A stretch of 55,166 nucleotides of DNA from Lactiplantibacillus plantarum EGD-AQ4. Its GTDB lineage: Bacteria > Bacillota > Bacilli > Lactobacillales > Lactobacillaceae. Each line of letters starts with the position of its first letter. The stretch's first letter is position 1. The notes below the pieces were generated by a model that did not search any database, was not told where the DNA came from, and saw only the letters and a program-made list of their open reading frames with translations. A program made the position numbers and the translations under genes. The stretch lies in the NCBI RefSeq assembly GCF_000463075.2, contig NZ_AVAQ01000013.1, positions 1 to 55,166 on the forward strand, written 5' to 3'. Positions 9,113 through 19,565 of this stretch are shown one piece after another.

Positions 9113-9547
9113 CTATTCTTGTGTGAGTTTGCCATGGCGATCCAAGTAATTTTGTAAGATCAAGCTAGCAGCTAGCTTATCGATCACCTTTTTGCGTTTC
9201 TTGCGTGAGGTGTTCGCCTCTTCGACGAGCATCCGCTCTGCTTCGACGGTTGTTAACCGTTCATCTTCGAAGTCTACCGGTAAGTGAAACCGGGCCGTCA
9301 ATAGCTCACCATAATGCTGAGCAGCTTCAGCCCGCGGTCCCAACGTATTGTTCATATTTTTCGGCAAGCCAAGAACAAAGCCCCCAGCATCCAACTCAGT
9401 CACCAGTTCAGCGACCCGGTCGATACCGAATTCTTCAGCATCCTCATTAATACGAATAATCTCAACGCCTTGTGCCGTCCAGCCAAAAGCATCGCTAATG
9501 GCAACGCCCACAGTTCTGGAACCAACATCCAACCCCATTAACTTCAT
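9113..9547 (-). CDS. ruvX: RuvX/YqgF family RNase H-fold protein
   Basis: 144 aa with the YqgF signatures [15 protein letters not shown] at the N-terminus, [11 protein letters not shown] in the middle and DERLTT near residue 98. The family is called a putative Holliday-junction resolvase and also acts in 16S rRNA 5' maturation (YqgF in E. coli). The catalytic acidic residues (D7, E96-region, the C-terminal D) appear intact. Its start overlaps the end of ireB by 4 nt, indicating coupling. Confidence 0.92.
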   Translation of the reverse strand: MKLMGLDVGSRTVGVAISDAFGWTAQGVEIIRINEDAEEFGIDRVAELVTELDAGGFVLGLPKNMNNTLGPRAEAAQHYGELLTARFHLPVDFEDERLTTVEAERMLVEEANTSRKKRKKVIDKLAASLILQNYLDRHGKLTQE

Positions 9548-9813
9548 GCATCAACATCCTTATCTGCCTTTAAATAAGACTTGACAAGTTCCTCGATAAT
9601 CTCGTCACGCTGATGCTTCCGAATTAAGTTCCGAGCATCGTTTAAACGCGGGATATACGCCGGATCACCAGATAGTAAGTAACCGACAATCTGATTAATC
9701 GGGTTATAGCCCTTCTCTTGTAATGCTTCATAAACCGTTGTTAGCGTATCATGGACATCTTTAACGCTATCATTATCGAAGTCAAAGTACATTGTTTTGT
9801 CTAATGAACTCAT
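9544..9813 (-). CDS. ireB: IreB family regulatory phosphoprotein (DUF965/YrzL)
   Basis: 89 aa from the ATG at 9813, chosen because GGAGG lies 8-9 nt before it; the frame is open three codons more from a GTG. The sequence [13 protein letters not shown]...[30 protein letters not shown] is diagnostic for this family. In Enterococcus IreB is the substrate of the kinase IreK and modulates cephalosporin tolerance. It leads the ireB-ruvX-yrzB operon, which in many Firmicutes follows alaS; here repeat copy A separates them. Confidence 0.92.
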   Translation of the reverse strand: MSSLDKTMYFDFDNDSVKDVHDTLTTVYEALQEKGYNPINQIVGYLLSGDPAYIPRLNDARNLIRKHQRDEIIEELVKSYLKADKDVDA

Positions 9814-9848
9814 ATCAAGCACCTCCCGCTAGTTTCCGCTTCTTGTCT

Positions 9849-9877
9849 ATTTTACTAAATGCCCATATGAAGTACAA
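9849..9877 (-). promoter_or_regulatory. ireB: Promoter of ireB operon
   Basis: On the minus strand TTGTAC (9877-9872), 17 bp and TAAAAT (9854-9849) lie 36 bp before ireB. This lets the operon be transcribed independently of alaS despite the repeat between them. The remaining 9878-10022 shows nothing else. Confidence 0.65.
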
Positions 9878-10022
9878 TCAATCCACTTTGATGTAACACA
9901 TTCGTAATAATAAACGGCGAAATCAGTCCTTTTCTGCAATATTTGCATCATTTACAGGGCTTTTTCATTAATAAACCGATTAGCTAGTTGGCGGTCCGCA
10001 TTACGGCAATCTGACATGCGTC

Positions 10023-10799
10023 GTGCTAGTTATTAAGTTCAAAAGCAGCCAGCTCAGGCCCGCTGGAAACAGTGCAAGTTACTGTAAACGTGCAGTGATC
10101 GGATCGTCCTACGCCGGCTTCCAGCCGGGATTCTATTCGAAAGACAAATGCGTGCGGACGCAACTTTTTGTTAGATTAGTTGTTGGTTCTTAGCATACGG
10201 TCATTTTGACATTTAACTGTAAGGCTGGTTTAAACAATAGCTGAATCTTTTTACCCATGCTTTAGAACTTCTAACCAGCAGTCTCACTGAAATTGTCAGA
10301 ATTTTCTTTAGTCGTTTGAGATAGCAAGTCTGGAACTATAAACAAAGACAATTTTATTGACCAAATTCAAGACTAGCGGCTGTTGAAATTAGTGAACCAT
10401 ATTCGGTAATCTTCTCAGTATTAAAGTGCCATAAAGTATCATCGAATATCGATTAAAAGTTTGCTCGAAGGACCTGTTTTCTAATATTCCGTGGTCAATT
10501 GTACCAAGTTAGGTGGCCGTTCATCCGCCATTCGAGTGGCTTCCCGACTGGAGGGGCTGGCTGACAATGCTCAGTAGCCAAATTATTCTTAGTCAGAAGT
10601 GGGTTCCTTCTGGCTTAGAATAAGACTCGTATTTGAAATTGCGCAATGATTTTCTGCGTGAGTTCAAATCGATGTCGGCTTACGTTCCAGCAATTGTCAG
10701 CCGGCCCCGGAAGTCGCAATGGGACGATCACCGGCAGACGAACAGTAAGCACATCAACTGGCAAGATTTAATCATAATTCACTACGAATTAACTCCCAC
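10023..10799 (+). repeat. Long intergenic repeat, copy A (deleted variant)
   Basis: A non-coding repeat of about 777 bp between ireB and alaS, forward orientation. It starts with the terminal motif GTGCTAGTTATT and lacks about 30 bp of the 5' inverted end. It also lacks the segment of about 145 bp that in copy C lies between two TTCCAG repeats. The 3' module is complete: closing stem 10545-10571 with 10689-10716, hairpin P2 at 10583-10623, hairpin P3 at 10631-10669. Open frames here are not conserved in other copies. Confidence 0.9.
10545..10716 (+). ncRNA. Predicted structured 3' module of repeat copy A
   Basis: Fold seen directly: CGACT...GGGGCTGGCTGACAATGCT pairs with AGCAATTGTCAGCCGGCCCC...AGTCG. 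It encloses P2, with outer arm TTATTCT/AGAATAA and inner arm AGAAG/CTTCT, and P3, with outer arm ATTTGAA/TTCAAAT and inner arm GCGCA/TGCGT. Comparison with other copies shows paired substitutions in P2 and P3. Whether it is transcribed, or acts as DNA, is unknown. Confidence 0.5.
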
Positions 10800-10877
10800 A
10801 ATGCGTAAGCTACATCGTCGTTTACTTCGCGGTTGATTACCCAAAAGCACAACCTGGTCGTTAAGCATTGCTGTATC

Positions 10878-10916
10878 AAAAAAACGGCATTTCAAATTGA
10901 ATTGAAAAACCGTTTC
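10878..10916 (-). terminator. Terminator of alaS
   Basis: On the minus strand an AAACGG...CCGTTTTTTT hairpin with a T-rich/A-rich inner arm, about 80 bp past the alaS stop. Confidence 0.8.
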
Positions 10917-10998
10917 TCTGAGAAATTTATTATTGTGTCTGCTCAGCTTAATTACTGCCAGCACATGTATTTTATTAGCAAACTTCCAAGCTTACTGA

Positions 10999-13641
10999 TT
11001 ACTGTTCAGCTAACCAATCATGCGCAGCTTTCAGTGCAGCAGGTAATCCAGCAGGCTTCTTACCACCAGCTTGAGCTAGCGTTGGCCGACCACCACCGCC
11101 ACCACCAACTTGTGGTGCAATCGCTTTGATCAAGTCACCGGCTTTGATGCCTGCCTTGACCTTGTCATCACTCACAGCAACTAACAAGTTGACCTTTTCA
11201 CCGATAACCGTTCCCAAGACCAGCACATCGGAATATTGCTTGGACTTCCAAGTATCAGCCAACTGCCGAAGTTGATCCATGCCAGAAACTTCAACTTGTT
11301 GTGCAATCAAGGTGGTGCCATTGACCGTATCGACCTGGTCAAAGACGGCGCCAGCTTGTTGCTTAGCTAACCGACTTTCGAGACTAGCACGTTTTTGTTG
11401 TTCAGCCTTTAAGTCGGCTTGCAACTGGCTAATCTTAGTTGGCGTGTCAGCTAACTTAGGTGCCTTGACTTGTGCAGCAACCTGCTTCAAGGTCTGTTCT
11501 TCACCAGCCAATAGTTCAAAGGCTTCCTTGGACGTAACGGCTTCAATCCGACGCGTCCCAGCACCGATCCCGGTTTCAGAAACAATCTTGAACAAACCGA
11601 GTTCACTACTGTTCTTAACGTGGGTCCCACCATCGAATTCAATTGAGTAATCCCCGATTGAAACGACACGGACGATTTTACCATATTTTTCGGTAAAGAC
11701 CGCAATGGCGCCCATCTTATGACCCGTTTCTTGGTCGGTTTGGATGGCCGTTACTGGCAAGGCTGCCCAGATTTTATCGTTAACGATCTGTTCAACTTTG
11801 GCGAGTTCTTCATCCGTGACCTGACCAAAATGGGTAAAGTCGAAACGCAGGTAGTCAGGTTCAACCAGTGAACCCGCTTGCTTGGTATGTTCACCTAAGA
11901 CATCGCGGAGCGCTTGATCCAGCAAGTGGGTCGCCGTATGGTTCTTCTCGACCTTGTTATGGAAAGCAAGATCAACGTTCAAAGTGTAAGTCGTATCCTT
12001 GTGCATTGGCTTCAAGACTTCCACCGTATGCAAATGTTGCTTGTTAGGCGCATTTTGAACATCCGTCACCTTGGCTACGGTTTGACCATCGGCGTCTAAA
12101 ATAACCCCACGGTCGGCAACTTGGCCACCCATTTCGGCATAAAATGGCGTTTTACTGAAGATCATTTCCGCTTTACCACTGTCAACGTGATCGACTAAGG
12201 TCTCGTCCACGATAATGTCGTTCAACGTCCCCTGAACGTTCGTCAATTCATCGTAACCAACGTATTCACTCGGCGTCTTGATATCAATCAACAAGCTACG
12301 TTGCACACCCATTGATTTAGCACCACTCCGTGCATTCCGAGCACGATCACGTTGGGCCTTCATTTCGACTTCGAAGCCGGCTTCATCAACGGCTAAGTCT
12401 TCGTCGCCAGCGTATTCCTTCGTCAATTCAAATGGGAAACCGTACGTATCATACAGTTTGAAGGCATCCTTACCTGCTAAGGTCGTTTCACCGGCCTGCT
12501 TGGTTTCGGCAATCAAATTATTCAAGAGATTCAACCCATCATTTAAGGTTTCGTTAAACCGCTTTTCTTCACCGGCGACAACTTTTTCGATATAGTCGCT
12601 GTTTTTCAACACGTCAGGATAATGTGAAACCATGATTTTACCGACAATTGGCACTAATTGATCCAGGAAGGCTTCTTTTAAGCCCAACTTTTGGCCGTGT
12701 AAAATGGCCCGCCGAATCAGCCGCCGAATGACGTAGCCCCGGCCTTCATTTGAAGGTAAGGCGCCGTCACTAATGGCAAACGTGATTGCACGCGCATGGT
12801 CAGCAATCACCTTGAACGACACGTCGTCTTGGGCATTGTCACCATAATGCTTGCCATCACTTAATTCTTCCGTCTTGTGAATGATTGGCAAGAATAAGTC
12901 GGTTTCAAAGTTCGTTTTCGCATTTTGGAAGACCGAAACGACTCGTTCGAGTCCCATCCCCGTATCAATGTTCTTACGTGGCAATGGTTCGTAGGTATCT
13001 TCTGGCGTATGGTTAAATTGTGAAAAGACGATGTTCCAAACTTCCAGGTAACGTTCATTTTCGCCGCCAGGATAGTTTTCAGGATCATCATCGGCTAAAT
13101 TATTGAAACTTTCACCACGGTCATAGAAGATTTCTGAATCGGGGCCGGATGGGCCTTGACCGATATCCCAGAAGTTATCTTCAACCTTAATGATATGATC
13201 AGGCTTAACACCGGTTTCTTCCCAGAATTTAGCCGCATCGGTATCCTTAGGGTAGACCGTCATGTAGAGCTTTTCAGGATCCCAGCCAAACCACTTTGGT
13301 GAGGTCAAAAGTTCCCAGGCCCAGCTGATGGCTTCTTTTTTGAAATAATCACCAACTGAGAAATTACCAAGCATTTCAAATAAAGTGTGATGCCGTGCAG
13401 TCCGACCCACATTTTCAATGTCGTTGGTCCGAATACTCTTTTGCGAACTGGTCATCCGCGGATTATCAGGAACAACTGAGCCATCGAAATATTTCTTCAT
13501 CGTTGCAACCCCAGAGTTGATCCACAATAACGTCGGGTCATCGACTGGAACCAGCGAAGCACTCGGCACGATCGTATGGCCTTTTTCGTGGAAAAAGTCG
13601 AGATACATTTGCCGAATCTCACTACTACTTAATTTTTTCAT
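10999..13641 (-). CDS. alaS: Alanyl-tRNA synthetase
   Basis: 880 aa, full length. Class II catalytic core at the N-terminus ([30 protein letters not shown]), editing domain with HTATH, coiled coil, and a C-terminal C-Ala domain ending in [15 protein letters not shown]. It charges tRNA-Ala and clears mischarged Ser and Gly. Odd point: the editing-site metal ligand usually written CGGTH reads DGGTH ([10 protein letters not shown]), confirmed in the DNA. Expression is controlled by the T-box at 13679-13893. AAAGG-type ribosome site before the ATG. Confidence 0.97.
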   Translation of the reverse strand: MKKLSSSEIRQMYLDFFHEKGHTIVPSASLVPVDDPTLLWINSGVATMKKYFDGSVVPDNPRMTSSQKSIRTNDIENVGRTARHHTLFEMLGNFSVGDYFKKEAISWAWELLTSPKWFGWDPEKLYMTVYPKDTDAAKFWEETGVKPDHIIKVEDNFWDIGQGPSGPDSEIFYDRGESFNNLADDDPENYPGGENERYLEVWNIVFSQFNHTPEDTYEPLPRKNIDTGMGLERVVSVFQNAKTNFETDLFLPIIHKTEELSDGKHYGDNAQDDVSFKVIADHARAITFAISDGALPSNEGRGYVIRRLIRRAILHGQKLGLKEAFLDQLVPIVGKIMVSHYPDVLKNSDYIEKVVAGEEKRFNETLNDGLNLLNNLIAETKQAGETTLAGKDAFKLYDTYGFPFELTKEYAGDEDLAVDEAGFEVEMKAQRDRARNARSGAKSMGVQRSLLIDIKTPSEYVGYDELTNVQGTLNDIIVDETLVDHVDSGKAEMIFSKTPFYAEMGGQVADRGVILDADGQTVAKVTDVQNAPNKQHLHTVEVLKPMHKDTTYTLNVDLAFHNKVEKNHTATHLLDQALRDVLGEHTKQAGSLVEPDYLRFDFTHFGQVTDEELAKVEQIVNDKIWAALPVTAIQTDQETGHKMGAIAVFTEKYGKIVRVVSIGDYSIEFDGGTHVKNSSELGLFKIVSETGIGAGTRRIEAVTSKEAFELLAGEEQTLKQVAAQVKAPKLADTPTKISQLQADLKAEQQKRASLESRLAKQQAGAVFDQVDTVNGTTLIAQQVEVSGMDQLRQLADTWKSKQYSDVLVLGTVIGEKVNLLVAVSDDKVKAGIKAGDLIKAIAPQVGGGGGGRPTLAQAGGKKPAGLPAALKAAHDWLAEQ

Positions 13642-13678
13642 CTAATTCTGGCACCCTTTCTTACGCTCCAAATTAAGG

Positions 13679-13893
13679 CAAAAAAACACCGTTGCTAGCA
13701 AAGACGCTGTTAACGCGGTACCACTTTGCTTGCAACGATGTGTTCGTTTACCTCTTAAGCTCATTAACGCTGAGACGCGGACTAGTTTGCTAGTCGTTCA
13801 TTCTTAGGTAGCATCTAACGTCCACCGCACTTTTTCCAGCAGCCAAAGCGTCTCTAGACCGACATGGGCGTTAAATATGTCCTTACTTTGCAA
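13679..13893 (-). promoter_or_regulatory. alaS: T-box riboswitch, tRNA-Ala type, upstream of alaS
   Basis: The minus-strand leader contains the T-box core AGTGGTACCGCG (13713-13724), followed by a terminator stem ACAGCGT/ACGGTGT and eight T (13679-13708). The variable base T (TGGT) would pair with the A discriminator of tRNA-Ala. A GCT codon followed by A in the 3' part of stem I is a possible specifier. Uncharged tRNA-Ala would favour the antiterminator. Confidence 0.9.
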
Positions 13894-13922
13894 AGTATAG
13901 AAAACTTAGCCGGCGTTGTCAA
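13894..13922 (-). promoter_or_regulatory. alaS: Promoter of alaS
   Basis: On the minus strand a perfect TTGACA (13922-13917), 17-bp spacer and TATACT (13899-13894). Transcription would start at the beginning of the T-box leader. Confidence 0.88.
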
Positions 13923-13964
13923 TACACGCCCACCAATTTCTCTCGACATCGCTGAAAAATCAGC

Positions 13965-15308
13965 TTAAGATTTACGATCTTTACGAGCCTTTCGAGCGGC
14001 CGCACGTTGTTCGATTCGCCGGTCCATCCGTGCCTTATCACTGATTTTCTTGCGAATACGGCGCTTGTAACCCGGCTTGACCTTTTTCTTCGACTTTTTG
14101 ACGTAACCAATCAACGTTGGGTCAAGCTTTTCCTGCTTTGGCCCCCGTTTGGCCCGCCGATTACGGTCATACGAATCAACGATTTCACCATCACGGATTG
14201 CTTTTGGCTTAAACTTAATGCCCATCGCTTCAACCGCGCTGACTTTATCTTCTTCACCGGGGCTATAAAGCGTAATTGCTGTCCCAGCCATGCCATTACG
14301 ACCAGTCCGACCGACCCGGTGAATGAAGAATTCAAGGTCATTCGGAATATCATCATTGATGACGTGCGAAACCCCTTCAATATCGATCCCACGTGCTGCC
14401 AAATCAGTTGCCACAACAAACTGATACTTCAGTTGTTGGACGTCGCGCATCACGCGCTTACGTTCCCGTGGCTGAATATCACCATGAATCATGGCAACGG
14501 TCAGTCCCTGTTGCCGCAGATAGTGCGTTAATTCTTGCACCCGTTCCTTAGTATTCGCAAAAATGAGGACCAGGTAGGGTTCACCAATCGTCAATAAGCG
14601 GTAAATGATACTATTCTTGTCATGACTCTTCGTCGAGATCAGCCAATTGTCAATCGTGGGACTAATGACTGATTCAACCGGAATTTCTTCCATGACAGGA
14701 TTATTCATGTACTTTTTCAAGAACGGCGTTAGCTTTTGCGGCATTGTGGCTGAAAAGACTAACATTTGTAAATCAGCGGGCATCCGCCCAGCAATTTGGT
14801 CAACGACATTCAAGAAACCTAAATCAAGGGTCATATCGGCTTCATCGACGACTAACTGTGTCGCCCGGTGCACGTCTAACGACTGTGAACGCATCAAATC
14901 CAAAATTCGACCTGGTGTCCCAATAATCAATTGGGGTTGGTGCCGGTGTAGCTTTTCGATTTGCTCTTGCTTATCAGTCCCACCGACGTACAGTCCGATG
15001 TGAATGGCTTTCGGACTGTGCTGGATCAACTGCTTGGCGGCAGCTTGAATCTGATAAGCTAATTCCCGACTAGGGGTCGTAATGACGGCTTGAACGTAGC
15101 GCTCATCCGCGTTTAACTGATTGATCATCGGCAGTAAGAAGGTATGGGTTTTCCCACTCCCAGTTGCCGACTGCCCAATCACACTGCGTCCAGCAGCAAT
15201 CACTGGAATCAGCTTTTCTTGCACCGCAGTTGGTTTGCGGAAGTTGATTTCAGTCAACGCCTGCATCAAGAACGGCTGCAATTTAAAATCTTCAAAACTT
15301 GCGGTCAT
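13965..15308 (-). CDS. cshB: DEAD-box RNA helicase CshB-like
   Basis: 447 aa. Helicase motifs in order: Q-motif region (FRKPTAVQEKLIP), motif I SATGSGKTH, Ia TPSREL, motif II VDEAD, motif III SAT, motif V ATDLAARGID, motif VI HRVGRTGR. The C-terminal tail of about 60 residues is highly basic (KKSKKKVKPGYKRRIRKK) and likely binds RNA. Similar to Bacillus CshB, a cold-shock and mRNA-decay/ribosome helicase. It starts 2 nt after the nrnA stop, so the two are one transcript. The exact paralogue name is less certain than the family. Confidence 0.88.
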   Translation of the reverse strand: MTASFEDFKLQPFLMQALTEINFRKPTAVQEKLIPVIAAGRSVIGQSATGSGKTHTFLLPMINQLNADERYVQAVITTPSRELAYQIQAAAKQLIQHSPKAIHIGLYVGGTDKQEQIEKLHRHQPQLIIGTPGRILDLMRSQSLDVHRATQLVVDEADMTLDLGFLNVVDQIAGRMPADLQMLVFSATMPQKLTPFLKKYMNNPVMEEIPVESVISPTIDNWLISTKSHDKNSIIYRLLTIGEPYLVLIFANTKERVQELTHYLRQQGLTVAMIHGDIQPRERKRVMRDVQQLKYQFVVATDLAARGIDIEGVSHVINDDIPNDLEFFIHRVGRTGRNGMAGTAITLYSPGEEDKVSAVEAMGIKFKPKAIRDGEIVDSYDRNRRAKRGPKQEKLDPTLIGYVKKSKKKVKPGYKRRIRKKISDKARMDRRIEQRAAARKARKDRKS

Positions 15309-15310
15309 AG

Positions 15311-16267
15311 TTAAACCTCTTTCTCATAATCAGTTGCGACTTGGTCAAGCTCCCGAACCACTGTCTCAATTTCCTGTTGGTCCGCCGCCTTGGCACCACT
15401 GGCCAGCGCATGGCCACCACCGTCATGCAGTTTGGCAACGCCGTTGATCGATGGCCCCTTTGAACGCAGGCGAATCCGGAAGTTACCCTCCTTTTGTTGA
15501 ACAAAAATTGCCCAGCACTTAACGGTATCGATTCGACCTGGCAGTGGGACGACCCCTGCCGTACTAGCATCGCCAATTTCAAATGAATTCAGAATATCAT
15601 TGGTCAAAATCACATAAGCGGCACCAGAATCGAGCTGCGTCAAATGTTCATAGACGTAGGCAGAGAGCCGCGCAACAGGTAAGGTAATCGTATCTTCAAT
15701 GCGGTTAACAGCTTCAGCATCAGCACCAGCCTCCATCAAAGCAGCTGCTGCCCGCATCGTGCTAGGCTTCGTGGCTGAATACAGGAATCGGCCAGTGTCA
15801 CCAACGATTCCCGCATAGAGTAACCGGGCAGCATTGGCAGACAGTGTTAATTCGGTCGTAAATTCAGCGTACCAGTTGTAAATCATCTCACTGGTACTCG
15901 AGGCGTCCACGTCAACCCATTGGGGATCACCAAAGGCGTCATCGTTGGGATGATGGTCAATTTTGACACAGGTTGCACCGTGATTCCAGAATTCGCCATC
16001 CACCCGTGGCTGATTGGCCGTATCCAGAACCAAAACCAGGGCATCCTGATAGTCAGCTTCTGTCACTTCGTCCATCTGGCCTAGCCAGTCAAAGCCATGG
16101 TACTGCTTGCCAGGTGTTAAGACCCGTTTGTCAGGGAAACTGGAAGTAATAATATCCGCTAACCCCAGCTGACTCCCGATGGCATCTGGATCTGGGCGTT
16201 GATGACGATGGATAATAATTGTTTTTGCTTGTTTAATTAAGTCTAAAATTGCTGTTTGGACGGTCAT
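15311..16267 (-). CDS. nrnA: DHH-family oligoribonuclease / pAp phosphatase NrnA
   Basis: 318 aa. DHH phosphoesterase motifs are present: HRHQRPDPDAIGSQ (residues ~20-34), VLDTAN, KIDHHPNDD and, in the DHHA1 domain, GGGHALASGAK. NrnA degrades nanoRNA (2-5 nt) and 3'-phosphoadenosine 5'-phosphate. The pairing with an RNA helicase downstream fits RNA turnover. ATG preceded by AGGTTC; the ribosome site is weak. Confidence 0.9.
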   Translation of the reverse strand: MTVQTAILDLIKQAKTIIIHRHQRPDPDAIGSQLGLADIITSSFPDKRVLTPGKQYHGFDWLGQMDEVTEADYQDALVLVLDTANQPRVDGEFWNHGATCVKIDHHPNDDAFGDPQWVDVDASSTSEMIYNWYAEFTTELTLSANAARLLYAGIVGDTGRFLYSATKPSTMRAAAALMEAGADAEAVNRIEDTITLPVARLSAYVYEHLTQLDSGAAYVILTNDILNSFEIGDASTAGVVPLPGRIDTVKCWAIFVQQKEGNFRIRLRSKGPSINGVAKLHDGGGHALASGAKAADQQEIETVVRELDQVATDYEKEV

Positions 16268-16360
16268 ATATGAACCTTCTTACTCTCATAATTTACTGGT
16301 GGCTGATCAAACTGTCACAGTACTCCAGTATACCGAAGAATGGGCGGCGCGCCAAATAAA

Positions 16361-17494
16361 TTAATTATCATTTGGATATAACGGTAGCGTCAGGTTCTCA
16401 AATGACAGTGGCGCTAACCCGGTCAACGTGATGCCTAATAGCCGAATACCAGAGGAAAAGTGTCCATCAACGACGTCTTCAAAAATTTCTTCAGCGTACT
16501 GATCAAACAATACCGGATCGTTTGGTATAAATTCAGAAAATGTCCGTCGCTTCGTAATCGTGACAAAATCACCATAACGTAGCTTTAAAACCAACGTCTT
16601 CCCATGACGCTGATGGGACTGCATGCTAGCCGCCACCAATTTGGCAATTGCCTTAAGATGTGCGGTGACCTCCGCCGTCGACTGTAGAAACGGGCCAAAC
16701 GTGCGCTCCTTGCCAATCGACTTTCGTTCTCGCAAATATTCCACTGGCCGGTCATCGCTCCCCCGAACACGCCGATACAAAATATACCCTAACTTTCCAA
16801 ATTGCTGTATCAAATCTAGTTCGGAGCGCTCATACAAGTCTTGCCCAGTCATAATGCCTAAATCATGCATCTTGGGTACTGTCTTTTTACCGACGCCACG
16901 AAATTTTTCAATCGGTTCTCGTAATAAAAACGATTCCGCATCCTGTGGCAACACAATGGTGACACCAGCCGGTTTCCGATAATCTGACGCCAACTTTGCG
17001 ATGAACTTGTTATAAGAAATCCCCGTCGAACAGGTCAAATGGGTCTGATGCCAAATCTCTTGTTGTAATTGATGGGCGAGGGCTACCGCGCTATGCATTT
17101 GTTTTTTATTCACCGTCACATCTAAATAGGCTTCATCAAATGCAATTGGCTCAATCATATCGGTATACTCATGAAAAATACGATGAATTTGGGCAGAAAC
17201 CTCGCGATATAACGGAAAATTAGGCGTCTTAAAAACGGCTTTGGGACACAACTCTAGCGCCTTGGCTGCCGGCATTGCTGAGTGGACACCAAATTGACGG
17301 GCAACGTAATTAGCCGTTGTGACCACCCCACGTCCTCCCGTTTGGCGCGGATCGTGGGCAATCACCAGTGGCTGCGTCTTATACGCCGGATTTTCCCGCT
17401 CTTCGATTGACGCGTAAAACGCATCCATATCCACATGAATGATTTTACGACTCGTATCAACCCGAATCGGTGCTTCAATTATTGACTGTGCCAC
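16361..17494 (-). CDS. dinB: DNA polymerase IV
   Basis: 377 aa using the GTG at 17494, which is preceded by GGAGGT at 8 nt; an ATG 20 codons upstream lacks a site and would extend beyond the family's N-terminus. Y-family motifs: [14 protein letters not shown], the SxDE-like catalytic region [11 protein letters not shown], and [14 protein letters not shown]. The C-terminal end lacks an obvious QLxLF clamp motif (it ends LTLPLYPND, possibly LTLPLY). Translesion synthesis under SOS; a LexA-type operator lies at its promoter (17743-17756). Confidence 0.93.
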   Translation of the reverse strand: MAQSIIEAPIRVDTSRKIIHVDMDAFYASIEERENPAYKTQPLVIAHDPRQTGGRGVVTTANYVARQFGVHSAMPAAKALELCPKAVFKTPNFPLYREVSAQIHRIFHEYTDMIEPIAFDEAYLDVTVNKKQMHSAVALAHQLQQEIWHQTHLTCSTGISYNKFIAKLASDYRKPAGVTIVLPQDAESFLLREPIEKFRGVGKKTVPKMHDLGIMTGQDLYERSELDLIQQFGKLGYILYRRVRGSDDRPVEYLRERKSIGKERTFGPFLQSTAEVTAHLKAIAKLVAASMQSHQRHGKTLVLKLRYGDFVTITKRRTFSEFIPNDPVLFDQYAEEIFEDVVDGHFSSGIRLLGITLTGLAPLSFENLTLPLYPNDN

Positions 17495-17734
17495 TGGTAT
17501 CAACCTCCGTCCATCGTGGTTTATTTGGTTATGTATGCTTGTGATCAATTTCAAAGTTCAGCTGAGCCGGCTTAAGTCCACTGGCAGAAACGCGATTTTG
17601 TCAGGCTTGCTTCACCGCCCAGTTGTTCCTGCACGTCTTGGCCTCGATCCACCGGCCAACAATGCGGGCGCTCCTTTTGAACCCAGACACATCCAACAAG
17701 TTTCCAGCTAAGATGAGGACTAATCTGTCCTTTT
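17495..17734 (-). other. Long structured leader upstream of dinB
   Basis: About 230 nt of untranslated leader between promoter and GTG. On the minus strand it can fold as a rod: AGTCC with GGACT, CTGGAAAC with GTTT..CCAG, and a distal arm CGCCC/GGGCG, GTTG/CAAC ending in a GGCC/GGCC hairpin. No T-run follows, so it is either a 5' UTR or an independent RNA with a poor terminator. No ORF. Weak evidence. Confidence 0.35.
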
Positions 17735-17756
17735 ATTATACACGAACGTACGTTCA
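17735..17756 (-). promoter_or_regulatory. dinB: SOS operator (LexA box) over the dinB promoter
   Basis: CGAACGTACGTTCA (17743-17756) differs by one base from the Gram-positive LexA site CGAAC-N4-GTTCG, and abuts TATAAT on the minus strand (17740-17735). LexA bound here would block RNA polymerase, so dinB should be DNA-damage inducible. Confidence 0.82.
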
Positions 17757-17830
17757 AGCGGGCGCTAAAAGTCTCAAAAAAGGCAAAAAAATAAAGGCCG
17801 CCATTACTGACCACCCTTATCCCATCATAC

Positions 17831-18214
17831 TTATTTAGCTTCAGAATCGCTTGCTTCATCCGTTGCACTAGCAGCAGAGTCAGCTTCAGAAGTTGCTTCA
17901 GATTCAGCAGCGGCGCCGGATGCTGGTGCAACCGTGTTAGCTTGTGCATCTTCAGCTGGTGAAATTTTAGCAATTGCATTCAAATCGAATACCAAGTAAA
18001 TCCCGTCACAGTCTAATGTAACTGTCTTTTCAGTTTCGTTAACTTCATCAACGACCCCGTGTAAACGACCAATCGTCGTGACCTTGTCACCACGTTTGAT
18101 TTTGTTGAGCATCTGCTGATGTTGTTGTTGCTGTTTCTTTTGTGGACGGATCATGAAGAAGTACAGAAATGCAAACATGACCACGATGAACAAAATTGAT
18201 GCCATTGATCCCAT
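17831..18214 (-). CDS. yajC: Preprotein translocase subunit YajC
   Basis: 127 aa. One N-terminal membrane helix (residues ~5-22, ILFIVVMFAFLYFFMI), then the YajC signature RPQKKQQQQHQQMLNKIKRGDKVTTIGRLHGVV, and an Ala/Ser/Glu-rich C-terminal tail of about 40 residues that is probably disordered. Accessory membrane protein of the SecDF-YajC complex. AGGAG precedes the ATG. It follows tgt and queA on the same strand, the usual order. Confidence 0.93.
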   Translation of the reverse strand: MGSMASILFIVVMFAFLYFFMIRPQKKQQQQHQQMLNKIKRGDKVTTIGRLHGVVDEVNETEKTVTLDCDGIYLVFDLNAIAKISPAEDAQANTVAPASGAAAESEATSEADSAASATDEASDSEAK

Positions 18215-18291
18215 TTAATATCGCTCCTAATCTTATTAAAAGTTTGACTATCTTTAACTTTAACAAATTACAGGTTGAAATACCAGTATCG

Positions 18292-19449
<1,158 letters not shown>

Positions 19450-19565
19450 TCAAAATGTTGCTAAACTCAAATAATGATAGCACGAAATTCAGCCGTGAAC
19501 CAGTCACAACGATTTGTATCGACCAGTTGCCGCGTGCTGGGTGCCACCATGCCGAGCTAAAAGAA

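Noticed and set aside
10023-10799. Repeat family as a GOLLD- or ROOL-type giant RNA
   Set aside because: Those RNAs are usually single or phage/tRNA-linked. Here there are several dispersed copies with inverted termini, and I could not match conserved motifs.
10633-10836. Open frames inside the repeats (also 22618-22803 and 54858-55100)
   Set aside because: They have no ribosome sites, differ in frame and length among copies, and overlap stems with compensated changes, so they look like chance.
17495-17734. 6S RNA upstream of dinB
   Set aside because: The paired ends and rod shape are suggestive, but no terminator follows and the central bubble cannot be confirmed by eye. Kept only as a structured leader.
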